Shown here in pieces: positions 23,899-32,952 of a stretch of DNA of 64,000 nucleotides (its first letter is position 1; the number at the start of each line of letters is the position of its first letter). Origin of the DNA: Shinella yambaruensis. GTDB taxonomy: Bacteria > Pseudomonadota > Alphaproteobacteria > Rhizobiales > Rhizobiaceae. The stretch lies in the NCBI RefSeq assembly GCF_022899355.1, contig NZ_JALJCK010000002.1:310001-374000 (forward strand), given 5' to 3'. The notes beneath the pieces were generated by a model, which worked only from the letters and a program-made list of their open reading frames with translations, was not told where the DNA came from and did no database searches. A program made the translations under genes and the position numbers.

Positions 23899-24831
23899 AT
23901 GAAACTGTCCAGACTGCTGATCGCGGCAAGCGCCGCGTCCGTCCTCGCGCTTCCTGCATCCGCCGCCGAGGTCAAGAAGATCGGCCTCGCGGTGCCGAAC
24001 CTGCAGGCCGACTTCTTCAACCAGATCAAGCTCGGCGTCGAGAAACATGCCAAGGAAAAGGGCATCGAGGTGGTCGTGGTCGATGCCAAGAACGACACCA
24101 ACACCCAGGTCAGCCAGGTGCAGGACCTGATGACGCAGGACATCGACGCCTTCATCTACATCCCGGCCGGCGCCGCCGCCGCTGCCGTGCCGACCCGCCT
24201 TGCCCGCGAGGCCGGCATTCCCGTCATCAACGTCGACCGCACGCCCGAGGGTGCCCCGGGCGACACGTTCATCGCCGGCGAGAGCGTCGAATCCGCCTAT
24301 GAAGTCTGCAAGTACATCATCGGCAAGGCGGGCGGTTCGGGCAAGATGGCGATCATCCACGGCCAGAAGGGCACGACGCCGGAAGTCGACCGCTTCACCG
24401 GCTGCAAGCGCGCCATCGACGAGAACCAGGGCGTCGAACTGGTCGACCAGCAATGGAGCAACATGTGGTCGGCTGACGAAGGTTTCACGATCGCCCAGAA
24501 CATGCTGCAGGCGAATCCCGACATCACGATCATCTTCGGCCAGGCCGACGGCCTCGCGATGGGCGCGGCCAAGGCGGTCGACGTCGCCAACCTCTCCGAC
24601 AAGGTGATCATCGGCGGCTATGACGGCGATGTCTCGGCGCTCGAATACCTCGCCAAGTGCACGGGCCCGTTCATCGCCACCGCGACGCAGAGCACACAGA
24701 AGATGGGCGTTCTCGCCGTCGAATCCGCGCTCGCCGTCGCTGCCGGCGAGAAGGTCGAGGAGCGCCAGACGCCGAACGCCGTGCTGACGACCTGCGAGAA
24801 CGCGCCGGAATTCGTCAAGGTCCACCCGTAA
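23899..24831 (+). CDS. Sugar ABC transporter substrate-binding protein (RbsB-like)
   Basis: Periplasmic binding protein of 310 residues with Sec signal MKLSRLLIAASAASVLALPASA and type-I PBP fold. VKKIGLAVPNLQADFFNQIKLGVEKHA opens lobe 1, IDAFIYIPAGAAAAAVP and GIPVINVDRTPEG form the hinge/ligand region. KVIIGGYDGD precedes the last strand. It belongs to the ribose/allose/xylitol group; the ligand is not readable. GGAGGAGAAACC precedes the ATG. Confidence 0.92.
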   Translation: MKLSRLLIAASAASVLALPASAAEVKKIGLAVPNLQADFFNQIKLGVEKHAKEKGIEVVVVDAKNDTNTQVSQVQDLMTQDIDAFIYIPAGAAAAAVPTRLAREAGIPVINVDRTPEGAPGDTFIAGESVESAYEVCKYIIGKAGGSGKMAIIHGQKGTTPEVDRFTGCKRAIDENQGVELVDQQWSNMWSADEGFTIAQNMLQANPDITIIFGQADGLAMGAAKAVDVANLSDKVIIGGYDGDVSALEYLAKCTGPFIATATQSTQKMGVLAVESALAVAAGEKVEERQTPNAVLTTCENAPEFVKVHP

Positions 24832-24852
24832 CAGCACGAAGGCAGCAGCGCC

Positions 24853-26340
24853 ATGACGAACCGCTCTCCCATCCTGTCGCTCCGCGGGATCCAGAAATCC
24901 TACGGACCGATCAAGGTCCTCCACGGTGTCGATCTCGACATCCATCCGGGAGAGGTCGTGGCGCTGCTCGGCGAAAACGGTGCCGGGAAATCGACCCTGT
25001 CGAACATCATTTCCGGCACCGTCCAGCCCTCCGCCGGAGAAATGACCTGGCTCGGCAAGCCCTACGCCCCCGCCAATCCCCGCGCCGCCATGGACGAGGG
25101 GGTCGGCATGATCCACCAGGAACTCAAACTGCTGCCGAAGCTTTCGATTGCCGAAAACGTCTTCGTCGGCCGCTATCCCATGAAATCCGGCCGGCTCGAC
25201 CGCAAGACGATGGAGGACAAGGCACGCGCCGGCCTCCAGCGCCTCGGGCTCGACGTCGCGCCCGACCGCCCCGTCGAAGGGCTTTCGACGGGAAAGCAGC
25301 AGCTCATCGAAATCGCCAAGGCGCTGACGCTCAACGCGCGCCTGCTCATCCTCGACGAGCCGACCGCCGCGCTGGGCGGCGAGGAGACGCAGGCGCTGTT
25401 CCGCCAGATCGAGCGCCTGAAATCCGAAGGCGTCGGTATCATCTACATCTCGCACCGGCTGGAAGAGATCCGCCAGATCACGGACCGCATCGTCGTCATG
25501 CGCGACGGCGCCAAGGTGCAGGAATTCGACCGTGGCGACGTGCCGATCCGCACCATCGTCGAGGCCATGGTCGGCCGTTCGCTCGAACGCATGTTCCCCG
25601 CGCTCCCCGTCCCGACACAGGAGGTGGCGCTGGAGGTGCGCGGCCTTTCCTCGCCGTCGAAGGCGTTTCGCGACATCAACTTCTCCGTCCGCAAGGGCGA
25701 GGTCTTCGGCATTGCCGGCCTGATGGGCGCCGGCCGCACGGAGCTTGTCCGCGCCATCACCGGCGCGGACCCGATTTCTGCCGGCGAGGTGCTTTTGCAC
25801 GGAAAACCCGTCACGCCGCGTTCGCCGATCGATGCGATCCGCAACGGCATCGTCCTCGTGCCCGAGGATCGCAAGCTCCAGGGCGTGGTGCTCGACCATT
25901 CGATCGCGGAAAACATCGGCTATGCCAATCTCGGGGAAATCGCCCGCAACGGCTGGCTCTCCACCCGCCGCATCCGCGAATTCGCCGAGGACTACATCAG
26001 GAAATTCGGCGTGAAGGGCCGCGGCGGGCAGAATGCCGGCGAGCTCTCCGGCGGCAACCAGCAGAAGGTGGTGCTTGCCAAATGGCTGGCGCGCAAGCCG
26101 CAGGTCGTGGTGCTGGACGAGCCGACGCGCGGCATCGACGTCGGTGCCCGCTCGTCGATCTACGATCTCATCATGGACCTGGCGCGCCAGGGCGTCGCCG
26201 TCATCGTGGTCAGCTCCGACCTCGAGGAGGTGCTCGGCGTCTCCAGCCGCATCATGGTCATGGCCCAGGGCAAGCAGGCCGGCATCCTGAACCGCGAGGA
26301 CGCCAACGACGTCTCGGTCATGGAACTGGCAACGATCTGA
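24853..26340 (+). CDS. Sugar ABC transporter ATP-binding protein (RbsA-like, two NBDs)
   Basis: Tandem ATPase of 495 residues. The first domain has Walker A GENGAGKST, signature LSTGKQQLIEIAKAL and Walker B LLILDEPTAAL. The second has the degenerate P-loop GLMGAGRTE, signature LSGGNQQKVVLAKWL and LDEPTRGIDVG, as usual for the ribose family. It sits 21 nt after the binding-protein gene and energises the RbsC-like permease. Confidence 0.94.
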   Translation: MTNRSPILSLRGIQKSYGPIKVLHGVDLDIHPGEVVALLGENGAGKSTLSNIISGTVQPSAGEMTWLGKPYAPANPRAAMDEGVGMIHQELKLLPKLSIAENVFVGRYPMKSGRLDRKTMEDKARAGLQRLGLDVAPDRPVEGLSTGKQQLIEIAKALTLNARLLILDEPTAALGGEETQALFRQIERLKSEGVGIIYISHRLEEIRQITDRIVVMRDGAKVQEFDRGDVPIRTIVEAMVGRSLERMFPALPVPTQEVALEVRGLSSPSKAFRDINFSVRKGEVFGIAGLMGAGRTELVRAITGADPISAGEVLLHGKPVTPRSPIDAIRNGIVLVPEDRKLQGVVLDHSIAENIGYANLGEIARNGWLSTRRIREFAEDYIRKFGVKGRGGQNAGELSGGNQQKVVLAKWLARKPQVVVLDEPTRGIDVGARSSIYDLIMDLARQGVAVIVVSSDLEEVLGVSSRIMVMAQGKQAGILNREDANDVSVMELATI

Positions 26341-26354
26341 ACAAGGAAGAAATC

Positions 26355-27143
26355 ATGTCCGACATCACGCTCAACGCGCCGAAACTGTTCGATCTCTCGG
26401 GCAATGTCGCCTTCGTCACGGGCGCCGGCAGTGGCATCGGCCAGCGCATCGCCATCGGCCTTGCCCAGTGCGGCGCCGATGTCGCGCTGCTCGACCGGCG
26501 CACGGACGACGGGCTTGCCCGGACGGCCGATTTCATCGCGCGGGCCGGGCGCCGCAGCATCCAGGTCGCCGCCGACGTCACCAGCGGCGCGGCGCTCGCC
26601 GAGGCCGTCGCCCGCACCGAGGCGGAGCTCGGCGCCCTCTCGCTCGCCGTCAACGCGGCCGGCATCGCCAATGCCAATCCGGCGGAGACGATGGAGGAAA
26701 GCCAGTTCCAGACGATGATGGACATCAACCTGAAGGGCGTTTTCCTGTCCTGCCAGGCCGAAGCGCGCGCCATGCTGAAGACCGGCCGCGGCGCCATCGT
26801 CAACATTGCCTCCATGTCCGGCGTCATCGTCAACAGCGGCCTCAGCCAGTGCCACTACAACGCCTCCAAGGCGGGCGTCATCCACATGACCAAGTCGATG
26901 GCGATGGAGTGGGTCGGCCGCGGCATCCGCGTCAACACGATCAGCCCCGGCTATACCGCGACGCCGATGAACACCCGGCCCGAAATGGTGCACCAGACGA
27001 AGCTTTTCGAGGAGCAGACGCCGATGCAGCGCATGGCCAGCGTCGACGAGATGGTCGGCCCCGCCGTCTTCCTGCTCTCGGATGCCGCGAGCTTCGTCAC
27101 CGGCGTCGACCTTCTCGTCGATGGCGGCTTCTGCTGCTGGTGA
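26355..27143 (+). CDS. SDR family oxidoreductase, second of the sugar/polyol locus
   Basis: Classical SDR of 262 residues: TGAGSGIG cofactor loop, NAAG, IASMSG and YNASKAG catalytic block, and GVDLLVDGGFCCW at the end. AAGGAAG 7 nt upstream of the ATG and a 14-nt gap after the ATPase gene place it in the ABC operon. It resembles polyol dehydrogenases and would be the natural first step after uptake of a sugar alcohol, giving the ketose for the FGGY kinase. The substrate is inferred. Confidence 0.88.
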   Translation: MSDITLNAPKLFDLSGNVAFVTGAGSGIGQRIAIGLAQCGADVALLDRRTDDGLARTADFIARAGRRSIQVAADVTSGAALAEAVARTEAELGALSLAVNAAGIANANPAETMEESQFQTMMDINLKGVFLSCQAEARAMLKTGRGAIVNIASMSGVIVNSGLSQCHYNASKAGVIHMTKSMAMEWVGRGIRVNTISPGYTATPMNTRPEMVHQTKLFEEQTPMQRMASVDEMVGPAVFLLSDAASFVTGVDLLVDGGFCCW

Positions 27144-27206
27144 TTTTCCCGGGGCCGGCCGCACGCGGCCTCTTGCATCCCCCGGCGAAAATTCCTTATT
27201 TACGCC

Positions 27207-27347
27207 TGTTCTCAGGGCGGGGTGAAATTCCCCACCGGCGGTATCCGGAGCGATCCGGGAGCCCGCGAGCGCTTCCGTTGACGCGGAAGGTCAGCAGATC
27301 CGGTGCGATGCCGGAGCCGACGGTCACAGTCCGGATGGAAGAGGACA
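27207..27347 (+). promoter_or_regulatory. FMN riboswitch (RFN element)
   Basis: Nearly consensus RFN element. The 5' part has CTCAGGGCGGGGTGAAATTC then CCCACCGGCGGT; AGCCCGCGAGCG and GGTCAGCAGATCCGG follow; GCCGACGGTCACAGTCCGGA lies near the end. The closing helix P1 is TGTTCTC (27207-27213) with GAGGACA (27341-27347). It precedes ribB by 92 nt and lowers its expression when FMN is plentiful. Confidence 0.97.
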
Positions 27348-27357
27348 TGTCTGCTAA

Positions 27358-27377
27358 ACCGCCCTTTCCCGGGCGGT
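27358..27377 (+). other. Expression-platform hairpin after the FMN riboswitch
   Basis: ACCGCCC (27358-27364) pairs with GGGCGGT (27371-27377) around TTTCCC. It lies 11 nt after the aptamer with no U-tract, so control may act on translation or by Rho. A second, smaller GGGC/GCCC stem follows. Confidence 0.55.
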
Positions 27378-27439
27378 CGCGGGCCTGTTCGCCCAAGGGA
27401 TTGAAACGCCGGCATCGGCAACCCTTGAAAGGCAATGAA

Positions 27440-28075
27440 ATGGCACTCTCGAAAATTGAAGACGCAATCGCTGCCCTTGCGCGCGGTGGCATGATCGTCG
27501 TCGTGGACGACGAAAACCGGGAAAACGAGGGCGATATCATCGTGGCCTCGGATGCGGTGACGCCGGAGGCGATCGCCTTCATGATGAAACACGCCCGCGG
27601 CCTCATCTGCGTGGCGATGGAAGGCGAGCGGCTCGATGCGCTCGACATCCCGCTGATGGTTCCGCAGAACACGGAATATCTCCATACGGCCTTCACCGTC
27701 TCCGTCGATTACCTTCCCGGCACGACGACCGGCATTTCCGCAGCCGACCGCGCCGCAACCGTCAAGGCGCTCATGGACCCCGCGAGCCGCCCGGAAGACT
27801 TCGCCCGCCCGGGCCATATCTTCCCCCTGCGTGCGCATCCGCGGGGCGTGCGCGGTCGCCCGGGCCATACGGAAGCCGCCGTCGATCTTGCGCGCCTTGC
27901 AGGCAGGACCGCATCGGGCGTGATCTGCGAGGTCGCCAACGATGACGGCACGATGGCCCGGTTGCCCGAATTGATCGACTTTGCGGCAACCCATCGGCTG
28001 CCGCTGATCAGCATCGAGGACCTCATCGCCTACATCGCCGCCGGCCGCGACGATACGCCTGCGGTGGCCGCGTAG
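27440..28075 (+). CDS. ribB: 3,4-dihydroxy-2-butanone-4-phosphate synthase
   Basis: Monofunctional RibB of 211 residues that converts ribulose 5-phosphate to the four-carbon precursor of riboflavin. Motifs are the acidic loop VDDENRENEGD, GLICVAM, RPGHIFPLRAHPRGVRGRPG and GHTEAAVDLARLAG with catalytic His/Glu. There is no GTP cyclohydrolase II domain. AAAGG before the ATG at 27440 fixes the start. The FMN riboswitch upstream makes regulation clear. Its position after a sugar operon appears coincidental. Confidence 0.97.
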   Translation: MALSKIEDAIAALARGGMIVVVDDENRENEGDIIVASDAVTPEAIAFMMKHARGLICVAMEGERLDALDIPLMVPQNTEYLHTAFTVSVDYLPGTTTGISAADRAATVKALMDPASRPEDFARPGHIFPLRAHPRGVRGRPGHTEAAVDLARLAGRTASGVICEVANDDGTMARLPELIDFAATHRLPLISIEDLIAYIAAGRDDTPAVAA

Positions 28076-28156
28076 TTGTCCGGCCAGGGGCCGTATCCCG
28101 GCGCATAGGCGCCGGGATACGGCCGCGTGGATCCAGGCAAGACGTGTCGCCAACCG

Positions 28157-29488
28157 TCAGTTCGTCCCGCCGATCTCGCTCGCCGTGCGCAGGAAGGCCT
28201 GGAACTGGTCCTCCGGCACGAAGGCGCCACCGGTGGTCCAGATGACGTGGGTTGCCTGGGCGAGCCGGTCGCCGATCTGCCGATGCGCGCAGAATTCCTT
28301 GCCCGCCGGGTGCTTCACGAGGAAGTCCGGTCCGGCGAAGCCGGCGGCGGCCGAGGGTTCGAGGCGCAGGTTCTGGCTCTGATGGGCGCTCAGGAGCCAG
28401 CGGAAGAGGGACGGGTCGTCGACGGTGAAGACGCCGGCCAGCATGCGGCGCATGACGGTGGCGACGAAGGCCGACATGCGGGCGACGGCCATGCCGTCCG
28501 CCTCCGTGCGGTTGGTCAGGCCGACATCGTAGACGGAGACGAGATCCGCCGAACCGCTCATGAGATGGACCAGCGCACAGGGCGACTGAACCGGCTCCAC
28601 GAAGAAGCAGTGCACATCGTCGCCGAAGACCGCCTTCGCGCCATAGGCGACGCCGCCCGGCGCGCCGCCGATGCCGCAGGGCAGGTAGAGGAACAGCGGA
28701 TGTCCGGCATCGACGACGATGCCGCGGGCCCGGAGCTGCCCGGCAAGCTCCAGCGCGGCGACGCTGTAGCCGAGGAAAAGCTGCCGGGATTGCTCGTCGT
28801 CGACGAAGTAGATCGTCGGGTCGCTCTCGGCGGCGATGCGGGCATTTTCCACCGCGGTCGTATAGTCGGCGTCGTGCCTGACGACCGCGACGCCGAGCCG
28901 CGTCAGCCGCTCCACCTTCCACGCCTTGGCGTCGGCGGACATGTGGACCGTCGCCCGGAAGCCGAGCGCGCGGGCCGCGACGCCCACGCTGAGCCCCAGA
29001 TTGCCGGTGCTGCCGACGGCGATGGTGTAGCGGGAGAAGAAGGCTTTCGCGTCCGATCCGGCGAGGCGCCGGATGTCCTCGCCCGCCTTCAGCAGGCCCT
29101 CGCGCCGGGCCAGCCGTTCGGCGAACAGGAAGACCTCGTAGACGCCGCCGCGCGCCTTGATCGACCCGGCGACAGGAAGGGCGTTGTCCGCCTTGACGAG
29201 AAGGGTGCCGAATTCGGCGCCGTCATAGCCCAGCGCCTTGCGCATGGCCTCCAGCGGCACGAGGTCGGAGCGGATTTCGCCGTTCGTGGCTTGCAGTTCG
29301 GGGAAGCAGGCTTCCAGCAGGGGCGCGAGATGCCGCCAGTTCTCCTGCGCCTCGTCCACATCCGACGGCCGCACGGGAAGCGTCGCGTCCGCGATGGCGT
29401 TTTCCGTGTAGTGCGGGTTCGTCCAGAGCGTCGGGCGCGCTGCCAGCACATCGGTGCGGGCGGGATTGTCGGGGAGATGGATGGCCAT
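28157..29488 (-). CDS. dsdA: D-serine ammonia-lyase (D-serine dehydratase)
   Basis: PLP enzyme of 443 residues, the usual DsdA length, converting D-serine to pyruvate and ammonia. The PLP lysine is in PVAGSIKARGGVYE. The phosphate-binding glycine loop is CGIGGAPGGVAYG, and GSTGNLGLSVG lies between. It ends TTGGAFVPEDQFQAFL. It is the last gene of a minus-strand group glyA-folD-purU-dsdA, 150 nt from purU, next to an amino-acid ABC transporter, suggesting use of serine/glycine-type amino acids. The 28076-28156 gap shows no clear feature. Confidence 0.95.
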   Translation of the reverse strand: MAIHLPDNPARTDVLAARPTLWTNPHYTENAIADATLPVRPSDVDEAQENWRHLAPLLEACFPELQATNGEIRSDLVPLEAMRKALGYDGAEFGTLLVKADNALPVAGSIKARGGVYEVFLFAERLARREGLLKAGEDIRRLAGSDAKAFFSRYTIAVGSTGNLGLSVGVAARALGFRATVHMSADAKAWKVERLTRLGVAVVRHDADYTTAVENARIAAESDPTIYFVDDEQSRQLFLGYSVAALELAGQLRARGIVVDAGHPLFLYLPCGIGGAPGGVAYGAKAVFGDDVHCFFVEPVQSPCALVHLMSGSADLVSVYDVGLTNRTEADGMAVARMSAFVATVMRRMLAGVFTVDDPSLFRWLLSAHQSQNLRLEPSAAAGFAGPDFLVKHPAGKEFCAHRQIGDRLAQATHVIWTTGGAFVPEDQFQAFLRTASEIGGTN

Positions 29489-29638
29489 GTCGTGATCCTG
29501 CTTCGGGTGGGAGGCGCGCGCCGCGCCATTGGCGGCGGCGTGCCGGTCTTCGGGGGGTAGCGATAGCCGCGGCGATCTCGACCTGGCAAGGCGCGTGCCG
29601 GCAGCGATGCCTTTTACGGGGCCCGCGGCGGGCGGCGC

Positions 29639-30535
29639 CTATCCCATTCGCTCGGAGGCATAGGAGCCGGGCGAGGGCGGGAAGACGATGGTCCGGTTGC
29701 CGTTGAGGAAGACGCGGCCGTGGATATGGGCGTGGATGGCGCGGGCGAGCACCTGGCTCTCCACGTCGCGGCCGAGGCTGACATAGTCTTCGGCGCTCTG
29801 GGCGTGCGTCACGCGCACCGTGTCCTGCTCGATGATCGGGCCCTCGTCGAGGTCGGCGGTCACGTAGTGCGAGGTCGCGCCGATCAGTTTCACGCCGCGC
29901 TCGAAGGCCTGCTTGTAGGGATTGGCGCCCTTGAAGGACGGCAGGAAGGAATGGTGGATGTTGATGATCCGGCCCGACATCGTCCGGCACATCTCGTCGG
30001 AGAGCACCTGCATGTAGCGGGCGAGCACGATGAGCTCGGCGCCCGTCTCCTCGACGATGCGCATCTGCTCGGCCTCCGCCTCCGGCTTGTTCTCCTTCGT
30101 CACTTTGATGTGGTGGAAGGGGATGTCGTGGTTCACGACCACCTTCTGGTAATCGAAATGGTTGGAGATCACGCCGACGATGTCGATCGGCAGGGCGCCG
30201 ATGCGCCAGCGATAGAGCAGGTCGTTGAGGCAATGGCCGAAGCGCGAGACCATGAGGATGACCTTGCGCTTGGTCGTCTCGTCGAAGAATTCGGCATCCG
30301 CCTGATAGGTCGCGGCGATCTCGGCAAAGCCCTCGCGCAGCGCTTCCAGCGTGCGGCCCTCCTCGGACTGGAAGCTGACGCGCATGAAGTAGCGGCCGGT
30401 GCTCTTGTCGTCGAACTGGGCGCTGTCGGAGATGTTGCAGCCGTTGGCTGAGAGGTAGGTGGCGATCGCGGCCGTGACGCCCCGGATCGAGGGGCAGGCG
30501 ACGCGCAGGGCATAGCGGTTGGAAAGGGCGGACAT
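29639..30535 (-). CDS. purU: Formyltetrahydrofolate deformylase
   Basis: PurU of 298 residues: N-terminal ACT domain (about 8-90; YALRVACPSIRGVTAAIATYLSANG) and C-terminal formyltransferase-like hydrolase domain. In the latter, RHxQVLS is seen as RYMQVLSDEMC, and the catalytic stretch is NIHHSFLPSFKGANPYKQAFERGVK. It releases formate from 10-formyl-THF to regenerate free folate. It lies 20 nt from folD, so with SHMT and FolD it drains one-carbon units formed from serine or glycine. Confidence 0.95.
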   Translation of the reverse strand: MSALSNRYALRVACPSIRGVTAAIATYLSANGCNISDSAQFDDKSTGRYFMRVSFQSEEGRTLEALREGFAEIAATYQADAEFFDETTKRKVILMVSRFGHCLNDLLYRWRIGALPIDIVGVISNHFDYQKVVVNHDIPFHHIKVTKENKPEAEAEQMRIVEETGAELIVLARYMQVLSDEMCRTMSGRIINIHHSFLPSFKGANPYKQAFERGVKLIGATSHYVTADLDEGPIIEQDTVRVTHAQSAEDYVSLGRDVESQVLARAIHAHIHGRVFLNGNRTIVFPPSPGSYASERMG

Positions 30536-30555
30536 TGGCGATCCTTTCGGGTCGA

Positions 30556-31452
30556 TCAGTCGACAGGGACGGAATGCTGGCGGCCGAAGGCCGTGAGCGT
30601 GTTGGAGAGCAGGCAGGCGATCGTCATGGGACCGACGCCGCCCGGAACGGGCGTGATCGCGCCGGCCACATGGCGGGCTTCCTCGAAGGCGACGTCGCCG
30701 ACGATGCGCGGCTTGCTGTCGATCTCCACCCGGTTGATGCCGACATCGATGACGGTGGCGCCCGGCTTGATCCAGTCGCCACGCACGAGGCCTGGCCGCC
30801 CGACCGCGACGACGAGAATATCGGCGGCGCGGCAGAGTTCCGGCGTGTTGCGCGTGCGCGAATGGGCGATGGTCACCGTGCAGTTTTCCGAAAGCAGCAG
30901 TTGCGCCATCGGCTTGCCGACGATGTTCGACTTGCCGACCACCACGGCGTTCAGGCCGGAAAGATCGCCGCCGAGCCGGTGCTTCAGCAGCATCAGGCAG
31001 CCGAGCGGCGTGCAGGGCACCAGCGCCGGCTGGCCGGTGGAAAGGCGCCCGGCATTGGAAACATGGAAGCCGTCGACATCCTTGTCGGGATCGATGCCCT
31101 GGATGACGGCGCTGGCGTCGAGATGAGGCGGCAGGGGCAGCTGGACGAGGATGCCGTGCACCGCGGGATCGCCGTTGAGCCGGCCGATCAGCGCCATCAG
31201 TTCGTCCTGCGTCGTGTCTGACGCAAGCTCGTGCTTGAAGGAATTCATGCCGGCGGCGGCCGTCTGGCGATGCTTCGAGCCGACATAGACGGCACTGGCG
31301 GGATCGCTGCCGACGAGGACCACGGCGAGGCCCGGCACGGCGCCGGTCGCGGTCTTCAGCCGTGCGACCTTCACCGCGACGTCGTCCAGCAGGCCGGCCG
31401 CGAACATCCTGCCGTCGATGATCGCACCGCCGGCGCCCCTGTCCATTCCCAT
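30556..31452 (-). CDS. folD: Bifunctional methylenetetrahydrofolate dehydrogenase/methenyltetrahydrofolate cyclohydrolase
   Basis: FolD of 298 residues. The catalytic Lys/Tyr region is [15 protein letters not shown]; folate-binding IQLPLPPH is seen as [32 protein letters not shown] for NADP and [13 protein letters not shown] follow. AAAGGGA upstream favours the start at 31452 over 31476. It interconverts methylene- and formyl-THF and links glyA to purU in this operon. A second housekeeping folD is expected elsewhere in the genome. Confidence 0.95.
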   Translation of the reverse strand: MGMDRGAGGAIIDGRMFAAGLLDDVAVKVARLKTATGAVPGLAVVLVGSDPASAVYVGSKHRQTAAAGMNSFKHELASDTTQDELMALIGRLNGDPAVHGILVQLPLPPHLDASAVIQGIDPDKDVDGFHVSNAGRLSTGQPALVPCTPLGCLMLLKHRLGGDLSGLNAVVVGKSNIVGKPMAQLLLSENCTVTIAHSRTRNTPELCRAADILVVAVGRPGLVRGDWIKPGATVIDVGINRVEIDSKPRIVGDVAFEEARHVAGAITPVPGGVGPMTIACLLSNTLTAFGRQHSVPVD

Positions 31453-31543
31453 GACGTTCCCTTTCGCATCATCCAAGGCCCGGCTCGGGCCGGAACGAGG
31501 GGCGCGTGGCGCGCCCCCTTCTGTCAGTCCGGATCTCTCGCGC

Positions 31544-32821
31544 TCAGTGCGCGTAGACCGGGAAAGCTGCCGTCAGCCTGGCCACCTTGGCCTTCGCGCC
31601 GTCGACGACGTCGTCCGCCGTGCCGGCGGCTTCCGCCTCGATGAGGTCGGCGATGATGGTGCCGAGCGTGCGGAACTCCTCTTCCTTCATGCCGCGCGTG
31701 GTGGCGGCGGAGACGCCGAGGCGCATGCCGACCCATTCGGGCGGGCGCGGGCTGTCGCCCGGGATCGGGTTCTTGTTGGCGGTGATGTTGGCGCGCGCCA
31801 GAAGGTCTTCCGCCTGCTTGCCGATCAGGCCCTTGCTCGACAGGTCGACCAGCACGATGTGCGTGTCCGTGCCGCCGGAGACGATGCGCACGCCGCGGTC
31901 GATCAGGGTCTCGGCAAGGGCGCGGGCATTGGCCTTGACCTGCGCGGCGTAGACCTTGAAGTCGTCCTGCAGCGCTTCGCCGAGGCAGACGGCCTTGGCG
32001 GCGAGCACGTTGCTGTGCAGCGAGCCCTGGACGCCGGGGAAGACGGCGGCCTGCAGCTTCTTGAACCAGGCCTCGTTGTTGGTGAGGATCAGGCCGCCGC
32101 GTGGCCCGCGCAGCGTCTTGGTCGTGGTGCAGGTGACGATGTCGGCATGCGGGAAGGGTGAGGGGTGGGCGCCGCCCGCGACGAGGCCGGCGATATGCGC
32201 CATGTCGACGAGGAACCAGGCGCCGACCTTCTTCGCGATCCTGCCCATGCGCTCGAAGTCGAGCTCGCGCGGATAGGCCGAGCCGCCGGTGATCAGCAGC
32301 GTCGGGCGAACCTCCTCGGCGATGCGCTCCAGCGCGTCATAGTCGATGACCTCGGTTTGCGGGTCCACATTGTAGTTGTGCGATTCGAACCAGCGGCCCG
32401 ACAGGTTGCCCTTCATGCCATGCGACAGGTGGCCGCCGGCGGCCAGATCGAGCGAGAGGACCTTGTCGCCCGGCTTCAGCAGCAGGAAGAAGACGGCGAG
32501 GTTGGCCTGTGTGCCCGAATGGGGCTGGACGTTGGCATAGGCGCAGCCGAAGAGCTGCTTGGCGCGGTCGATCGCCGCCTGCTCGACGATGTCGACGAAC
32601 TGGCCGCCGCCGTGGAAGCGGTTGCCCGGATAGCCCTCCAGCGTCTTGTTGGTCATCTCGTGGCCGAGCGCGTCGAGCACGGCGCGGCTGACGATGTTCT
32701 CGGATGCGATGAGCTCGATCTGGTCCTGCTGGCGCTTGCGCTCGTTGTCGATGGCGCCGGCGACGAGCGGGTCGCGTTCGTGAACGGGGGCGTTGAAATA
32801 GGCTTTCGTCTGTTCGGTCAT
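31544..32821 (-). CDS. glyA: Serine hydroxymethyltransferase
   Basis: SHMT of 425 residues, PLP-dependent conversion of serine and THF to glycine and methylene-THF. The PLP lysine is in [34 protein letters not shown] and [12 protein letters not shown] are typical. It starts at 32821 after GGAGA. It leads the minus-strand group with folD, purU and dsdA and is divergent from a LysR gene. In such clusters it often serves catabolism of serine, glycine or methylated glycines and is a second copy beside the housekeeping glyA. Confidence 0.95.
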   Translation of the reverse strand: MTEQTKAYFNAPVHERDPLVAGAIDNERKRQQDQIELIASENIVSRAVLDALGHEMTNKTLEGYPGNRFHGGGQFVDIVEQAAIDRAKQLFGCAYANVQPHSGTQANLAVFFLLLKPGDKVLSLDLAAGGHLSHGMKGNLSGRWFESHNYNVDPQTEVIDYDALERIAEEVRPTLLITGGSAYPRELDFERMGRIAKKVGAWFLVDMAHIAGLVAGGAHPSPFPHADIVTCTTTKTLRGPRGGLILTNNEAWFKKLQAAVFPGVQGSLHSNVLAAKAVCLGEALQDDFKVYAAQVKANARALAETLIDRGVRIVSGGTDTHIVLVDLSSKGLIGKQAEDLLARANITANKNPIPGDSPRPPEWVGMRLGVSAATTRGMKEEEFRTLGTIIADLIEAEAAGTADDVVDGAKAKVARLTAAFPVYAH

Positions 32822-32952
32822 GACCAGTCTCCGCAAGGGGTATGAGGGCGTGGAGAAAGGCTAGTCACGGCTTCGATCCAGAAAAAGTTAATAATATTTG
32901 CACATGCGTTCTGATTTGCTAATCATTCTTCGTGCTGCTCCAGGAGGAAAGA

